From contig NZ_JACIFF010000001.1 in assembly GCF_014197245.1 (NCBI RefSeq), forward strand, positions 1 to 64,000: 64,000 nucleotides of DNA, written 5' to 3'. Origin of the DNA: Neolewinella aquimaris. Lineage in GTDB: Bacteria > Bacteroidota > Bacteroidia > Chitinophagales > Saprospiraceae. The translations under genes and the position numbers were made by a program. The notes below the pieces were generated by a model that saw only the letters and a list, made by a program, of their open reading frames with translations, was not told the DNA's origin and did no database searches. Shown here one piece after another: positions 7,487 to 16,490 of the stretch; position 1 is the stretch's first letter; each line of letters opens with the position of its first letter.

Positions 7487-8827
7487 ATGTCCGTACGCTT
7501 TTCCGACCTGAACCTTTCGAATCCCCTGCTTAATGCCCTGGCCGATCTCGGCCTTGAGCACCCGACGCCCATTCAGGAAAGGGCCTTTTCGGTTATCATG
7601 TCCGGCCGCGACGTAGTCGGCATCGCCCAAACGGGTACCGGCAAGACACTGGCTTTTCTGCTGCCGTTGCTCCGGCTGTGGAAGTTCCAAAAGCATCCCT
7701 ACCCCCAGACCCTGATCGTGGTACCCACCCGCGAACTGGTCGTTCAGGTCGTTGAGGAAATCGAGAAGCTGACCGCCTACATGAACGTCGTGACCGTCGG
7801 AGTCTACGGCGGCGTCAACCTGAAGGTAAATGCCGCGGCCGTCGAACAGGGTTGCGACATCGTGGTGGGTACTCCCGGTCGACTATACGATCTTGTTGTC
7901 ATTGGTAGCCTCAAGTTTAAGGCACTAAAGCAACTGGTAATCGATGAGGTGGATGAGCTGCTCGAACTGGGCTTCCTGCCGCAGCTTACGAAGCTATTCG
8001 ACCTGCTGCCCGAGCGACGGCAAAACCTGTTGTTCTCCGCCACCATGACGGAGGAGGTGGACGCCATTATTGCCGATACCTTCGATTTTCCGGAAACCGT
8101 CGAAGCGGCACCCACCGGCACCCCCCTGGAGAACATCCGTCAGCTCGACTACCGGGTACCGAACTTCAATACGAAGATCAACCTGCTGCGGCACTTGCTG
8201 GGGGACTCCGAAACCTACCACCGGGTACTGGTCTTCACCCCCGGCAAGAAATTCGCGGACCTGATCTTTGATCGGCTGGACGAAGACTTCCCCGAACAGA
8301 TCGGCGTCATCCACGGAAACAAGAGCCAAAACTACCGCTTCCGGAGCCTCGACCGCTTCCAGTCGGGAGAACACCGCATCCTGCTGGCCACCGACCTCGT
8401 GAGCCGGGGCCTCGACCTCAGTGATGTCTCTCACGTAATTAACGTCGACACCCCGGACCTACCCGAAAATTACATGCACCGCATCGGTCGTACCGGTCGG
8501 GCCGATCGCACCGGCACAGCCATCACCTTCACCACCGAAGCGGAGCTGCCCCACCTCGAATCCATTGAAACCCTAATGGACCGCCGCGTCGAAGTTCTCC
8601 CCTTCCCGGAGGAAGTGGAAATCTCCGACACCCTCATCCCCGAGGAAATGCCCGTCTCCAACCAGCCCATTCCAGAGGTAAAGATCCAGGTCTCACCCGA
8701 AGGCGCCTTCCACGAAAAAAAGGAACTTAACAAAAAGCGCCCCATGACCCGCCAGGAATTGCAGAAGCACCGCAGTAAACTGAAAAGCGGCAAGAAGCGG
8801 AAGAAGAATAGGAAAGGGAAGAAGTAG
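7487..8827 (+). CDS. DEAD/DEAH-box RNA helicase
   Basis: This 446-aa protein has the two-domain superfamily 2 helicase core. The Q motif is near residues 25-31 (HPTPIQE), Walker A AQTGTGKT at 47-54, PTRELV near 80, GTPGRL near 128, motif II as DEVD at 153-156, SAT at 184-186, and HRIGRTGR in the C-terminal domain. Motif II is DEVD instead of DEAD; the change is in a tolerated position. The last ~40 residues are very rich in Lys and Arg and form an RNA-binding tail. Likely roles are cold-shock RNA remodelling or ribosome assembly. It is followed by palindromic GC-rich repeats that may act as its transcript end. Confidence 0.95.
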   Translation: MSVRFSDLNLSNPLLNALADLGLEHPTPIQERAFSVIMSGRDVVGIAQTGTGKTLAFLLPLLRLWKFQKHPYPQTLIVVPTRELVVQVVEEIEKLTAYMNVVTVGVYGGVNLKVNAAAVEQGCDIVVGTPGRLYDLVVIGSLKFKALKQLVIDEVDELLELGFLPQLTKLFDLLPERRQNLLFSATMTEEVDAIIADTFDFPETVEAAPTGTPLENIRQLDYRVPNFNTKINLLRHLLGDSETYHRVLVFTPGKKFADLIFDRLDEDFPEQIGVIHGNKSQNYRFRSLDRFQSGEHRILLATDLVSRGLDLSDVSHVINVDTPDLPENYMHRIGRTGRADRTGTAITFTTEAELPHLESIETLMDRRVEVLPFPEEVEISDTLIPEEMPVSNQPIPEVKIQVSPEGAFHEKKELNKKRPMTRQELQKHRSKLKSGKKRKKNRKGKK

Positions 8828-8840
8828 TTATCGGCCCGTC

Positions 8841-9086
8841 GTCGTCGGCCGAGCCAAAGCTCGTCCGCCGACTAGGGTAAGAAAGCTAACCCGTTTACTC
8901 GGCGGACGAGCCTCGTGCCTCGGTCGGCCGACGAGTGAGCCGGCCTGTCGTCGGCCGAGCCTAAGCTCGTCCGCCGACTAAACTGAAGAAGCCAACCCGT
9001 TTACTCGGCGGACGAGCCTCGTGCCTCGGTCGGCCGACGAGTGTCAGATATTCGGCGGACGAGCTACCTCGGCGGGCCGACGAGTA
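8841..9086. repeat. GC-rich palindromic repeat, two 97-bp copies plus a fragment
   Basis: Copy 1 (8841-8937) and copy 2 (8947-9043) are nearly identical with a period of 106 bp. Each begins GTCGTCGGCCGAGCC, has CTCGTCCGCCGACTA, a variable spacer ending AACCCGTTTACT, then CGGCGGACGAGCCTCGTGCC and TCGGTCGGCCGACGAGTG. The two halves are inverted complements, so each copy can fold into a long cruciform or hairpin. A third, truncated copy at about 9050-9086 carries only the right half and overlaps the end of the molybdopterin oxidoreductase gene. It resembles REP/BIME-type elements and needs a mobilising enzyme in trans, if any; none is encoded nearby. Confidence 0.85.
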
Positions 9087-11340
9087 CCCGCACCGATTTG
9101 CTGATCGGACAATTGCTCCCCCGGGCCGTCACCTCGCTGGGAACCAGCACGTTGGCTTCTGGAAAGTAAGTAGCGATGCAGCCCCGTGGGATGGAGTAGG
9201 GCACAAGTTGAAACCGTTCTGCCGTTCGTTCTTTGCGCAGGTAATTGCTCTTCAGATCGACCACTGCTCCTGCGGTCCCGCCCAGCATGGCGATGTCTTC
9301 GGGGTGCATCAGCACGACCCGGCGCTCGTTGTGGATGCCCCGGTAGCGGTCGTGGAGGCCGTAGATGGTGGTGTTGTACTGGTCGTGACTGCGTACGGTC
9401 GTCATCAGGAACTCTCCCGGCGCAAGGGTGTGGGGCGTGAGGCGGGTGGTCGAGAACTGCGCCTTGCCGTCGGAGGTGTCGAAGCGGCGATTGCGCGGTC
9501 CGTTGGGCAGGTTAAATCCGCCGGGCTCACGTACTTTTTCGTTGTAGCGCTCGAAGCCGGGGATGCAGGCGGCAATGGCGTCGCGGATCAGATCGTAATC
9601 CTTGCGGTACGCCACCCAGGGTACCCGCGATTCGGGCAGGGTGCGCCGGGCCAGCTCGCAGACGATGGCGCACTCGCTCAGTAGGTCCATGTCCTCGACC
9701 TCCAGTACGCCCTTGCTCATTTGCACGACGCCCATGCTGTTTTCGCAGCTGACAAATTGCTCGCCGCTGGCCTGTAGGTCCCGCTCGGTGCGCCCCAGAC
9801 AGGGCAGGATCAGGGCTTCGCGCCCGTGCACGAGGTGACTGCGGTTGAGTTTGGTGGAAACATGGACGGTCAGATCGCACTTTCGCAAGCCCTTGGCCGT
9901 CAGTTCGGTATCGGGAGTGGCGCTGATGAAATTACCGCCGAGGGCAAGAAAGAATTTAGCCTTTCCTTCCGCCATGGCGTGGATGCTTTTGACCACGTCG
10001 TAACCGTCCTCGGTGGGGGGCTCGAAGTTGTAATAGTTGCGGAGGGCTTCGGCCAGTTCGGGTTTTAGCTTGTCCCAGATGCCTACGGTCCGGTCGCCCT
10101 GCACGTTGCTGTGGCCGCGGACCGGGCAAATACCGGCGCCGGGTTTGCCGATGCTTCCCTTTGCGAGCAGCAGGTTGACGAGCTCCTTAATGGTGTCCAC
10201 GCTGTTCTCGTGCTGGGTCAGGCCCATCGCGTAGCAGATGATGATGCGCCGGGAACCGTGGATCAGACCGGCAGACTCCTCGATTTCATCCCGCGTCAGG
10301 CCGGTGTTGGCGATGCAGGAGTCCAGGTCGGTTTCTTCCAGCAGTTGCGCCATCGCGGCGTAACCGGAGGTGTGTTCCCGAATGAAGGTCTGGTCGAAAT
10401 ATTCTCCGGGGGCCTGCTTTTCGCGGTCGTAGAGGATTTTCAGCCAGGCGCGCAGCAGCGACTGGTCTTCGTTGATCTTAACCTGCAGGAACAGGTCGGT
10501 AAGGTCCGTACCACCCGTCACCATTTTCAGCGGGCGCTGGGGATTGACGAAATTTTTCAGTCCGGTTTCCGGCAGTGGGTTCACGCTGATCATGCGGCCG
10601 CCCCGCTCCTTCATCGTCTCCAGGGCGGAGAGCATGCGGGGGTGGTTGGTGCCGGGATTTTGTCCCATGCAGATGATTAGATCGGCCTCGTGGATGTCCT
10701 CCAGGGTCACGCTGCCCTTTCCCAGTCCGATCACTTCGGCCAGGGCCTTGCTGGTGCTTTCGTGGCACATATTGGAGCAGTCGGGCAGGTTATTGGTGCC
10801 GTACTGCCGTACGAAAAGTTGGTAGAGAAAGGCCGCCTCGTTACTTGCCCGTCCGGAAGTGTAAAATATGGCTTCGTCCGGTTCGATCGACCGCAGTTTA
10901 TCGGCCATCAGGTCGAAGGCTTCGGCCCAGCTGATCGGCGTGTAGTGCTGGGCGGCGGGGCGCAGGTGCAATGGTTGGGCGATCCGACCACTTTTCCCGA
11001 GCTCGAAGTCGGTCCAGGTACCGAGTTCCTCCACCGTATGCCGGGCGAAAAAGTCGGAACCGACGCGGCGTTTCGTGGCTTCCTCCGCAATGGCCTTCAC
11101 TCCATTCTCGCAGTATTCCGCCATCGGGGTGCGGCTTCCGTCCGGGTCGGGCCAGGCGCAACCGGGGCAGTCGAAGCCTCCTTTTTGGTTGAGCTTTGCC
11201 AGGGTTTCCAGTCCTTCCCCCAGGTGCATGTACTCCGTCACGTGCTTGAGCGAGTAGCGCAGCGCTGACATTCCGGCCGCCTTATCGTAGGGCTCCTTGA
11301 GTTCGAGGCCGGTGAGGCGGGGCGGGGTCAGTTCGGACAT
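9064..11340 (-). CDS. FdhF/YdeP family molybdopterin oxidoreductase
   Basis: This 758-aa protein belongs to the formate dehydrogenase-like molybdopterin family, YdeP branch. Near the N-terminus GGFDCPGCAWPD gives Cys58 and Cys61, with Cys77 further on, instead of the four-Cys Fe-S motif of true formate dehydrogenases. Family blocks such as SGRASNEAAFLYQLFVRQYG, DLIICMGQNPGTNHPRML and CPVRGHSNVQGDRTVG are present. The C-terminal dinucleotide-binding domain includes TTVRSHDQYNTTIYG. It has no twin-arginine leader, so it is cytoplasmic. FdhD, needed to sulfurate the cofactor, lies directly upstream. The substrate of this branch is not settled. The last codons and the TAG stop fall inside a palindromic repeat. 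Confidence 0.93.
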   Translation of the reverse strand: MSELTPPRLTGLELKEPYDKAAGMSALRYSLKHVTEYMHLGEGLETLAKLNQKGGFDCPGCAWPDPDGSRTPMAEYCENGVKAIAEEATKRRVGSDFFARHTVEELGTWTDFELGKSGRIAQPLHLRPAAQHYTPISWAEAFDLMADKLRSIEPDEAIFYTSGRASNEAAFLYQLFVRQYGTNNLPDCSNMCHESTSKALAEVIGLGKGSVTLEDIHEADLIICMGQNPGTNHPRMLSALETMKERGGRMISVNPLPETGLKNFVNPQRPLKMVTGGTDLTDLFLQVKINEDQSLLRAWLKILYDREKQAPGEYFDQTFIREHTSGYAAMAQLLEETDLDSCIANTGLTRDEIEESAGLIHGSRRIIICYAMGLTQHENSVDTIKELVNLLLAKGSIGKPGAGICPVRGHSNVQGDRTVGIWDKLKPELAEALRNYYNFEPPTEDGYDVVKSIHAMAEGKAKFFLALGGNFISATPDTELTAKGLRKCDLTVHVSTKLNRSHLVHGREALILPCLGRTERDLQASGEQFVSCENSMGVVQMSKGVLEVEDMDLLSECAIVCELARRTLPESRVPWVAYRKDYDLIRDAIAACIPGFERYNEKVREPGGFNLPNGPRNRRFDTSDGKAQFSTTRLTPHTLAPGEFLMTTVRSHDQYNTTIYGLHDRYRGIHNERRVVLMHPEDIAMLGGTAGAVVDLKSNYLRKERTAERFQLVPYSIPRGCIATYFPEANVLVPSEVTARGSNCPISKSVRVLVGPPR

Positions 11341-11405
11341 GCGTTTTAAAATTGAAAATGTAAAATTGGAAATTGGAAATTGAAAATGTGAAATTCAAAA
11401 TTTGC
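11341..11405. repeat. AT-rich AAATTGAAAATGTAAAATT-type repeat between fdhD and fdhF
   Basis: This AT-rich patch in a GC-rich genome is made of short variants of AAATTGAAAATG and AAATTGG. It separates the two formate-dehydrogenase genes and also overlaps the end of fdhD, whose last codons (GGCAAATTTTGA) lie in it. Similar patches occur at 18479-18502 and 27346-27384, which suggests a dispersed element. Confidence 0.6.
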
Positions 11406-12231
11406 CGTTTGGTTGCGCGATTCGCTCGGCATGGGTGTAGCAATTGAAGCCGTTCCCTTTGAGAAACCCACACAAGGTGATTCCCTGATCTTCCGCCAAT
11501 TCTACGGCCAGGCTGGAAGGTGCGCCTACACTCGCCACGAAGGGGATACCGGCCATGGCGGCCTTTTGTAGCAGTTCGAAACTGGCGCGGCCACTGAGGA
11601 GCAACAGGCGGTCGGTGAGCGGTAGGAGATCGTGGCGGTAACCGTAACCGATGAGCTTGTCGAGGGCGTTGTGGCGTCCGACGTCTTCGGCGAAGTGGAT
11701 AAGCGTGCCCTCCGTATCGAACAGGCCCGCGGCGTGGATTCCTCCCGTTGCGTCGAACAGCTGCTGGGCGCGACGCAGGCGATCGGGTAGTTGGTAAAGT
11801 AGTTCGGGGGCAACGCTCATCTGCTGCGGATCCTGCGGAAAGGGTAGGGCGTTGTACACCATTTCCAGGGAGGTTTTGCCGCATACCCCGCAGCTGCTGG
11901 AGGTGTAGGAATGTCGCTCCACCCGCGCGAGTTCCAGGGGCAGTTCCGCGGGCCACTGCATTTCCACTGAATTAGCTTGCTCCCGCGCGCCGCCGCCCAA
12001 CTGTTGGCCGGGGGGAAGGAGCCCTTCGGTGAAGAGGAAGCCCAGAGCGAGATCGGTGTCATTGCCTGGGGTGCGCATGGTGATCGCTACCGCGCGGGAA
12101 CGTCCCCGGTGCGTGACCCGAATTTCCAAAGGTTCCTCTTCCGCTACCCAGTCGGCAACGGCGTGAAAGCGACCGTCTGAGAACTTCAGGATCGGCTTTT
12201 CCTTGCAGCCGGTGAGCGACGAAATGGCCAT
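11395..12231 (-). CDS. fdhD: FdhD, formate dehydrogenase accessory sulfurtransferase
   Basis: This 278-aa protein matches FdhD, which takes sulfur from a cysteine desulfurase (IscS in E. coli) and transfers it to the molybdenum cofactor of formate dehydrogenase-type enzymes. The functional CxxC is Cys114-Gly-Val-Cys117 in SSSCGVCGK. Other family blocks are GFLFTEGLL, GGIHAAGLFD, FAEDVGRHNALDKLIGY and LSGRASFELLQKAAMAGIPF. It sits immediately upstream of the YdeP-type oxidoreductase on the same strand, with a 54-bp AT-rich gap, so the two probably form an operon. It is divergent from the pRiA4b-like gene, with only 36 bp between start codons. Confidence 0.95.
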   Translation of the reverse strand: MAISSLTGCKEKPILKFSDGRFHAVADWVAEEEPLEIRVTHRGRSRAVAITMRTPGNDTDLALGFLFTEGLLPPGQQLGGGAREQANSVEMQWPAELPLELARVERHSYTSSSCGVCGKTSLEMVYNALPFPQDPQQMSVAPELLYQLPDRLRRAQQLFDATGGIHAAGLFDTEGTLIHFAEDVGRHNALDKLIGYGYRHDLLPLTDRLLLLSGRASFELLQKAAMAGIPFVASVGAPSSLAVELAEDQGITLCGFLKGNGFNCYTHAERIAQPNGKF

Positions 12232-12243
12232 AAGGCTAGTGTG

Positions 12244-12251
12244 TATCTTTG
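12244..12251 (+). promoter_or_regulatory. TATCTTTG -7 promoter element
   Basis: TATCTTTG exactly matches the Bacteroidota -7 consensus TAnnTTTG and lies 16 bp before the ATG at 12268. It supports choosing that ATG over the upstream in-frame GTG at 12241, which precedes the promoter. Confidence 0.7.
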
Positions 12252-12267
12252 CGCGAATAGATCGACT

Positions 12268-13227
12268 ATGTCAACCGACAATTTACAACAAGCCCTGGCA
12301 AGTGCAGCTGAAGACGTGCGCCGTCAGTATGCTACCCTGACGACCGCGGACGTGAACGAAGCTTACGCCGCTTACCTCGAGCACTTCGAGCGGCGCGAAG
12401 ATGAGCCACCCGTCTCCACCGTTCCGGAAAAGGACGAACTTTTGCTGGCGCTGTGGGACGTGATTGTCGACCGGGAGACCGCCGGTGTCGATGCGGTAAC
12501 GGGGGAGTTGGAAGAATACTACGCCCGGGCGTTCGCCGCCCTTTTGGGTACCGAGACCGAGAAGCAACTTTCGACGGAACCCATTGCCGTCCCCACCACC
12601 ATCGCGGAGCCCAGTGCGACGCCCGCCCCGGTGCTGGAGGAAACGGAAGAACAGTTTACCGACCTGGTGGAAGATACCACCGATCCCAGCCGGGAGATTT
12701 ACCGTCTGCGGGTAACCATCGACGGCAGCGATCCGGAAATCTGGCGCCGCATCCTGGTGCCGGCCGACGTGCGGCAGACCCGCCTCCACCACATCATACA
12801 GGCGGCCGTGGGCTGGCGGGGATCCGAGCAGTTTCAGTTCTTCCCCCAGATGGACCGTGAATTACCCACGACCGAGGAACCGCGCCTCTGCGACCTGCTC
12901 ACTACCGTCGGCCAACAGTGCGGCTATGAGTTCGACAGCGGCGACAGCTGGTACCACGACATCCTGCTGGAGGAAAAATCCGAGGCGGAACCCCGGCGTC
13001 ACTACCCGATCTGTACAGCCGGTCAGGGTGCCTGCCCACCGGAGGACGTCGGCGGCATTCCGGGCTACAAACGCTTGCTCGACGTACTCAGAGATCCCAA
13101 TCATCCCGAACACGAAGAAATGGCGGGCTGGCTGACGCAGGATTTCAATCCCGACGCCTTCAACATCGACCAGGCCAACATCCGGCTCGGCAAATACGGC
13201 GACGCCAGCTTCCACGCCGTCGTATGA
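12268..13227 (+). CDS. Plasmid pRiA4b ORF-3 family protein
   Basis: This 319-aa protein contains, from about residue 145, the pRiA4b ORF-3-like domain (PF07929): YRLRVTIDGSDPEIWRRI, then LHHIIQAAVGW, and near the end GQGACPPEDVGGIPGY followed by ...EHEEMAGWL. The domain was first noted on plasmids and in the IS1096 tnpR passenger gene, but is widespread on chromosomes. The first ~140 residues are acidic and lack a recognised domain. No transposase or terminal repeats lie nearby, so this looks like a settled chromosomal copy. Function unknown. Start chosen because TATCTTTG lies just upstream. Confidence 0.85.
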   Translation: MSTDNLQQALASAAEDVRRQYATLTTADVNEAYAAYLEHFERREDEPPVSTVPEKDELLLALWDVIVDRETAGVDAVTGELEEYYARAFAALLGTETEKQLSTEPIAVPTTIAEPSATPAPVLEETEEQFTDLVEDTTDPSREIYRLRVTIDGSDPEIWRRILVPADVRQTRLHHIIQAAVGWRGSEQFQFFPQMDRELPTTEEPRLCDLLTTVGQQCGYEFDSGDSWYHDILLEEKSEAEPRRHYPICTAGQGACPPEDVGGIPGYKRLLDVLRDPNHPEHEEMAGWLTQDFNPDAFNIDQANIRLGKYGDASFHAVV

Positions 13228-13268
13228 GGCGATCGGGGTGATAATGGGGAGTAGAATGCGAGATTGTT

Positions 13269-13276
13269 TATCTTGA
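13269..13276 (+). promoter_or_regulatory. TATCTTGA -7-like element
   Basis: A one-mismatch version of TAnnTTTG lies 24 bp before the ATG of the BNR-repeat exoprotein at 13301. It fits the spacing seen for other genes in the window. Confidence 0.5.
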
Positions 13277-13300
13277 TGCCCCTAACTACAATTACCATAT

Positions 13301-16300
13301 ATGCGCTTTTTGACGCTTTTACTGCTGTGTTGCGGACTGTCCGTGACGGCTCAGGATATTGATTCCACCCTTTACTCCTCCCTGGAATTTCGCAACATCG
13401 GCCCCTTCCGTGGCGGCCGCTCGGCTGCGGTGACGGGAGTTGCCAACAAGCCTAACCTTTACTACTTCGGAGCTGCCGGCGGCGGCGTGTGGCAGACCAA
13501 GGACGGCGGACAGACCTGGACCAACATCTCCGATGGGTATTTCGGCGGCAGCATCGGGGCGGTCACGGTGGCCGAAAGCGACCCCAATATCATCTACGTA
13601 GGGGGCGGAGAAAAGACGGTGCGCGGCAACGTCTCCTACGGCTACGGCATGTGGAAGACCATCGACGGCGGTAAGAGCTGGGAGCAGATCGGCCTTGAAA
13701 ACAGCCGTCACATCTCCCGCGTAAGGGTCCATCCCCGCGATCCCAATCTTGTGTACGCCGCCGTCATGGGCGATCTGTACAAGGATACCGAAGAGCGGGG
13801 CGTGTACCGCAGCAAGGATGGGGGTACGACCTGGGAGCGCATCCTGTTCGCCAATGTGGGCGCCGGAGCCGTTGACCTGAGCATGGATCCTTCCAACCCC
13901 CGCGTACTCTTTGCTTCCACCTGGAAAATTCGCCGGACTCCCTACAGCCTCGAAAGCGGCGGAGAGGGCAGCGGTCTCTGGAAGAGCACCGACGGCGGCG
14001 ATAGCTGGAAGGAAATCACCGAAAATAAGGGCCTGCCGAAGGGCATCTGGGGCATCAACGCGGTGGCGGTCAGTCCGGTCGACGGCAGCCGGGTCTACGC
14101 CATCATCGAAAACGAGAAAGCGGGTGGCGTGTACGTCAGCGACGACGCCGGTGAAACCTGGACGGCCCGCAGCGACGACCGTGCCCTGCGCCAGCGCGCC
14201 TGGTACTATACCCGTATTTACGCCGAGCCCCAGGATATCGACGGAGTCTACGTGATGAACGTTTCCTACCACCACAGCACCGACGGCGGGCGCACCTTCG
14301 AGTCGAACAACGCCCCCCACGGCGATCACCACGACCTGTGGATCGCACCGGAGGACAACGAGCGGATGATCATCGGCGACGACGGCGGCGCCCAGGTAAG
14401 TTTCGACCAAGGCGAAAACTGGAGTACCTACCACAACCAGCCAACCTCCCAGTTCTACCGGGTGACCACGGACAACAGCTTTCCCTACCGCATTTACGGG
14501 GCACAGCAGGACAACTCCACCGTCCGCATCCAGCACCGTACCGACGGTGGCACCATCGGCGAATCGGACTGGGAGGAGACGGCCGGCGGAGAATCGGCCC
14601 ACATCGCACCCGATCCTACCAACCCCGACATCGTCTACGGGGGCAGCTACGGGGGCTTCCTTACCCGCTACGACCACGAGAACAATCAGGTGCGCGCCAT
14701 TAATGTCTGGCCCGACAACCCGATGGGCTACGGTGCCGAGGGGATGAAGTACCGCTTTCAGTGGAACTTCCCGATCTTCTTCAGCCCCAACGATCCGAAG
14801 GTGCTCTACACCACCAGTCAGCACGTCCACCGCAGTACCGACGAAGGAGAAAGCTGGGAGATCATCAGCCCCGACCTCACCCGCAACGAAGCCGAAAAGC
14901 TGAAGAGCAGCGGCGGTCCCATCACCCAGGACAACACCAGCGTCGAATACTACGCCACCATCTTTGCCGCTACGGAAAGCCACAAGGAGCCCGGTGTCAT
15001 CTGGACCGGCAGCGACGACGGACTCATCCACGTGACCCGCGACAACGGGGAAACGTGGACGGATGTGACTCCCAAGGATGCCCCCAAGTACGTCATGTGG
15101 AACAGCCTCGACGTCGATCAGCGCGGCACGGGCGGAATCTATGCCGCGGGAACGGCCTACAAGACCGGAGATTACACCCCCTATCTGTACCACTCTTCCA
15201 ACTACGGCAAGACGTGGAAAAGAATTGATGCCGGCATCGACCGCGGCCACTTCACCCGGGTGGTGCGGCAGTACCCCGGCAATCCGGAAGTACTCTTTGC
15301 AGGAACGGAAAGCGGCCTGTATATGAGCCTCAACGATGGCAAGGACTGGCGCAAGTTCCAGCAGAACATGCCGATCGTGCCCGTCACCGACCTCACCTTT
15401 AAGGACGACAACCTGATCATCGCTACCCAGGGCCGTAGTTTCTGGATCATCGACGACCTTACGCCGCTACAGCAACTGGATGCCGTTGCCGCAAACCCCG
15501 ACTTCCACCTCTTCAAACCCGCCGATGCGTGGCGTATGGGCGGTAGCAGCCGCAGCAGCCGCACCGCCGGCCAGAATCATCCCGGCGGCGTCAATTTCCA
15601 CCTCTTCCTGAGCGAAGAAGTAGCCAAGGACACCATGCCAATGGTACTGTCGGTACTTCAGGGCAGCGATACCATCCGCAGTTGGAGCACCACCGCCAAG
15701 GAGAAGGAAAACAAGTTGGAGCTCAAATCAGGCGGGCAGGTCATCAATTGGGACATGCGGTATCCCGACGGGGTGGAAGTACCCGGTATGATCCTGTGGT
15801 GGGCCGGTGCCGGCGGACCGATGGCCCTGCCCGGTGACTATACCGTCTCGTTCAAGTACGGGGAGCGGATGCAGACCCAGCCGTTTACCATCAAGGCCGA
15901 TCCCCGGGTGCAGGCTTCCGAAGAAGACCGTCAGGCGCAGTTTACCTTCATGAAGGAGGTGCAGGACAAAACCAGCGAGGCCCACCAGGTAATCATCGAC
16001 CTGCGGAAGCTCCGCGATCAGATCAACGACTTCCAGGACCGGATCGCCGACGAAGCGATCATTGACTACGGAAAGGAAATTGTCGATAGCCTGACCACTA
16101 TCGAGGAGACCCTCTACCAGACCAAGAACCGCAGCGGCCAGGATCCCCTGAACTTCCCGATCCGGCTGACCAATAAGCTGGCCCACCTCAACAGCCTGAC
16201 CGGCATCGGCACCTACAAGCCTACCGCCGCCGCCTACCAGGTGAAGGAAGAGCTTACCGCCCAGATCGATGCGGAGATCGAAGCGTACAACCGCATCGTC

Positions 16301-16393
16301 GCCGAGCGGGTACCGGAGTACAACCGTATGATCCTGGACCGCGAAGTGGACGTGATCGCCGCCCCGAAGAGCAAGAAGGTGTCGCGAAAGTAA
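13301..16393 (+). CDS. Large secreted BNR/sortilin-like beta-propeller protein
   Basis: This 1030-aa protein has a signal peptide (MRFLTLLLLCCGLSVTAQ) and many Asp-box motifs of the S-x-D-x-G-x-x-W type: TKDGGQTW, TIDGGKSW, SKDGGTTW, STDGGDSW, SDDAGETW, STDGGRTF and RDNGETW. These build one or two VPS10/BNR beta-propellers over residues ~25-720. The remainder is a beta-sandwich region and a helical, charged C-terminus (~870-1000). Databases often label the family 'glycosyl hydrolase', but I see no proven catalytic residues; a binding or peptidase-accessory role is equally possible. It ends with a strong terminator, so it is monocistronic. Confidence 0.88.
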   Translation: MRFLTLLLLCCGLSVTAQDIDSTLYSSLEFRNIGPFRGGRSAAVTGVANKPNLYYFGAAGGGVWQTKDGGQTWTNISDGYFGGSIGAVTVAESDPNIIYVGGGEKTVRGNVSYGYGMWKTIDGGKSWEQIGLENSRHISRVRVHPRDPNLVYAAVMGDLYKDTEERGVYRSKDGGTTWERILFANVGAGAVDLSMDPSNPRVLFASTWKIRRTPYSLESGGEGSGLWKSTDGGDSWKEITENKGLPKGIWGINAVAVSPVDGSRVYAIIENEKAGGVYVSDDAGETWTARSDDRALRQRAWYYTRIYAEPQDIDGVYVMNVSYHHSTDGGRTFESNNAPHGDHHDLWIAPEDNERMIIGDDGGAQVSFDQGENWSTYHNQPTSQFYRVTTDNSFPYRIYGAQQDNSTVRIQHRTDGGTIGESDWEETAGGESAHIAPDPTNPDIVYGGSYGGFLTRYDHENNQVRAINVWPDNPMGYGAEGMKYRFQWNFPIFFSPNDPKVLYTTSQHVHRSTDEGESWEIISPDLTRNEAEKLKSSGGPITQDNTSVEYYATIFAATESHKEPGVIWTGSDDGLIHVTRDNGETWTDVTPKDAPKYVMWNSLDVDQRGTGGIYAAGTAYKTGDYTPYLYHSSNYGKTWKRIDAGIDRGHFTRVVRQYPGNPEVLFAGTESGLYMSLNDGKDWRKFQQNMPIVPVTDLTFKDDNLIIATQGRSFWIIDDLTPLQQLDAVAANPDFHLFKPADAWRMGGSSRSSRTAGQNHPGGVNFHLFLSEEVAKDTMPMVLSVLQGSDTIRSWSTTAKEKENKLELKSGGQVINWDMRYPDGVEVPGMILWWAGAGGPMALPGDYTVSFKYGERMQTQPFTIKADPRVQASEEDRQAQFTFMKEVQDKTSEAHQVIIDLRKLRDQINDFQDRIADEAIIDYGKEIVDSLTTIEETLYQTKNRSGQDPLNFPIRLTNKLAHLNSLTGIGTYKPTAAAYQVKEELTAQIDAEIEAYNRIVAERVPEYNRMILDREVDVIAAPKSKKVSRK

Positions 16394-16419
16394 TCGCGCC
16401 GTTCTGCTTATTCCTAGCA

Positions 16420-16478
16420 GTAATCCTCCATCCCCGTTCTCGCGCAGGCGAAGTAACCGGATGGAGGATTACTTTTTT
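16420..16478 (+). terminator. Intrinsic terminator after the BNR-repeat gene
   Basis: GTAATCCTCCATCC at 16420-16433 is perfectly complementary to GGATGGAGGATTAC at 16459-16472, giving a 14-bp stem with a 25-nt loop, directly followed by six T. It sits 27 bp after the stop at 16393. Confidence 0.9.
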
Positions 16479-16490
16479 ACCCTACCGGTT

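Noticed and set aside
8841-9086. Possible insertion sequence
   Set aside because: The repeat is too short to code for a transposase and no target-site duplication was seen.
13319-15250. A 643-aa antisense frame opposite the BNR-repeat gene
   Set aside because: It mirrors the GC-rich codon pattern of the real gene, has no recognisable domain and lies wholly inside a well-supported coding region.
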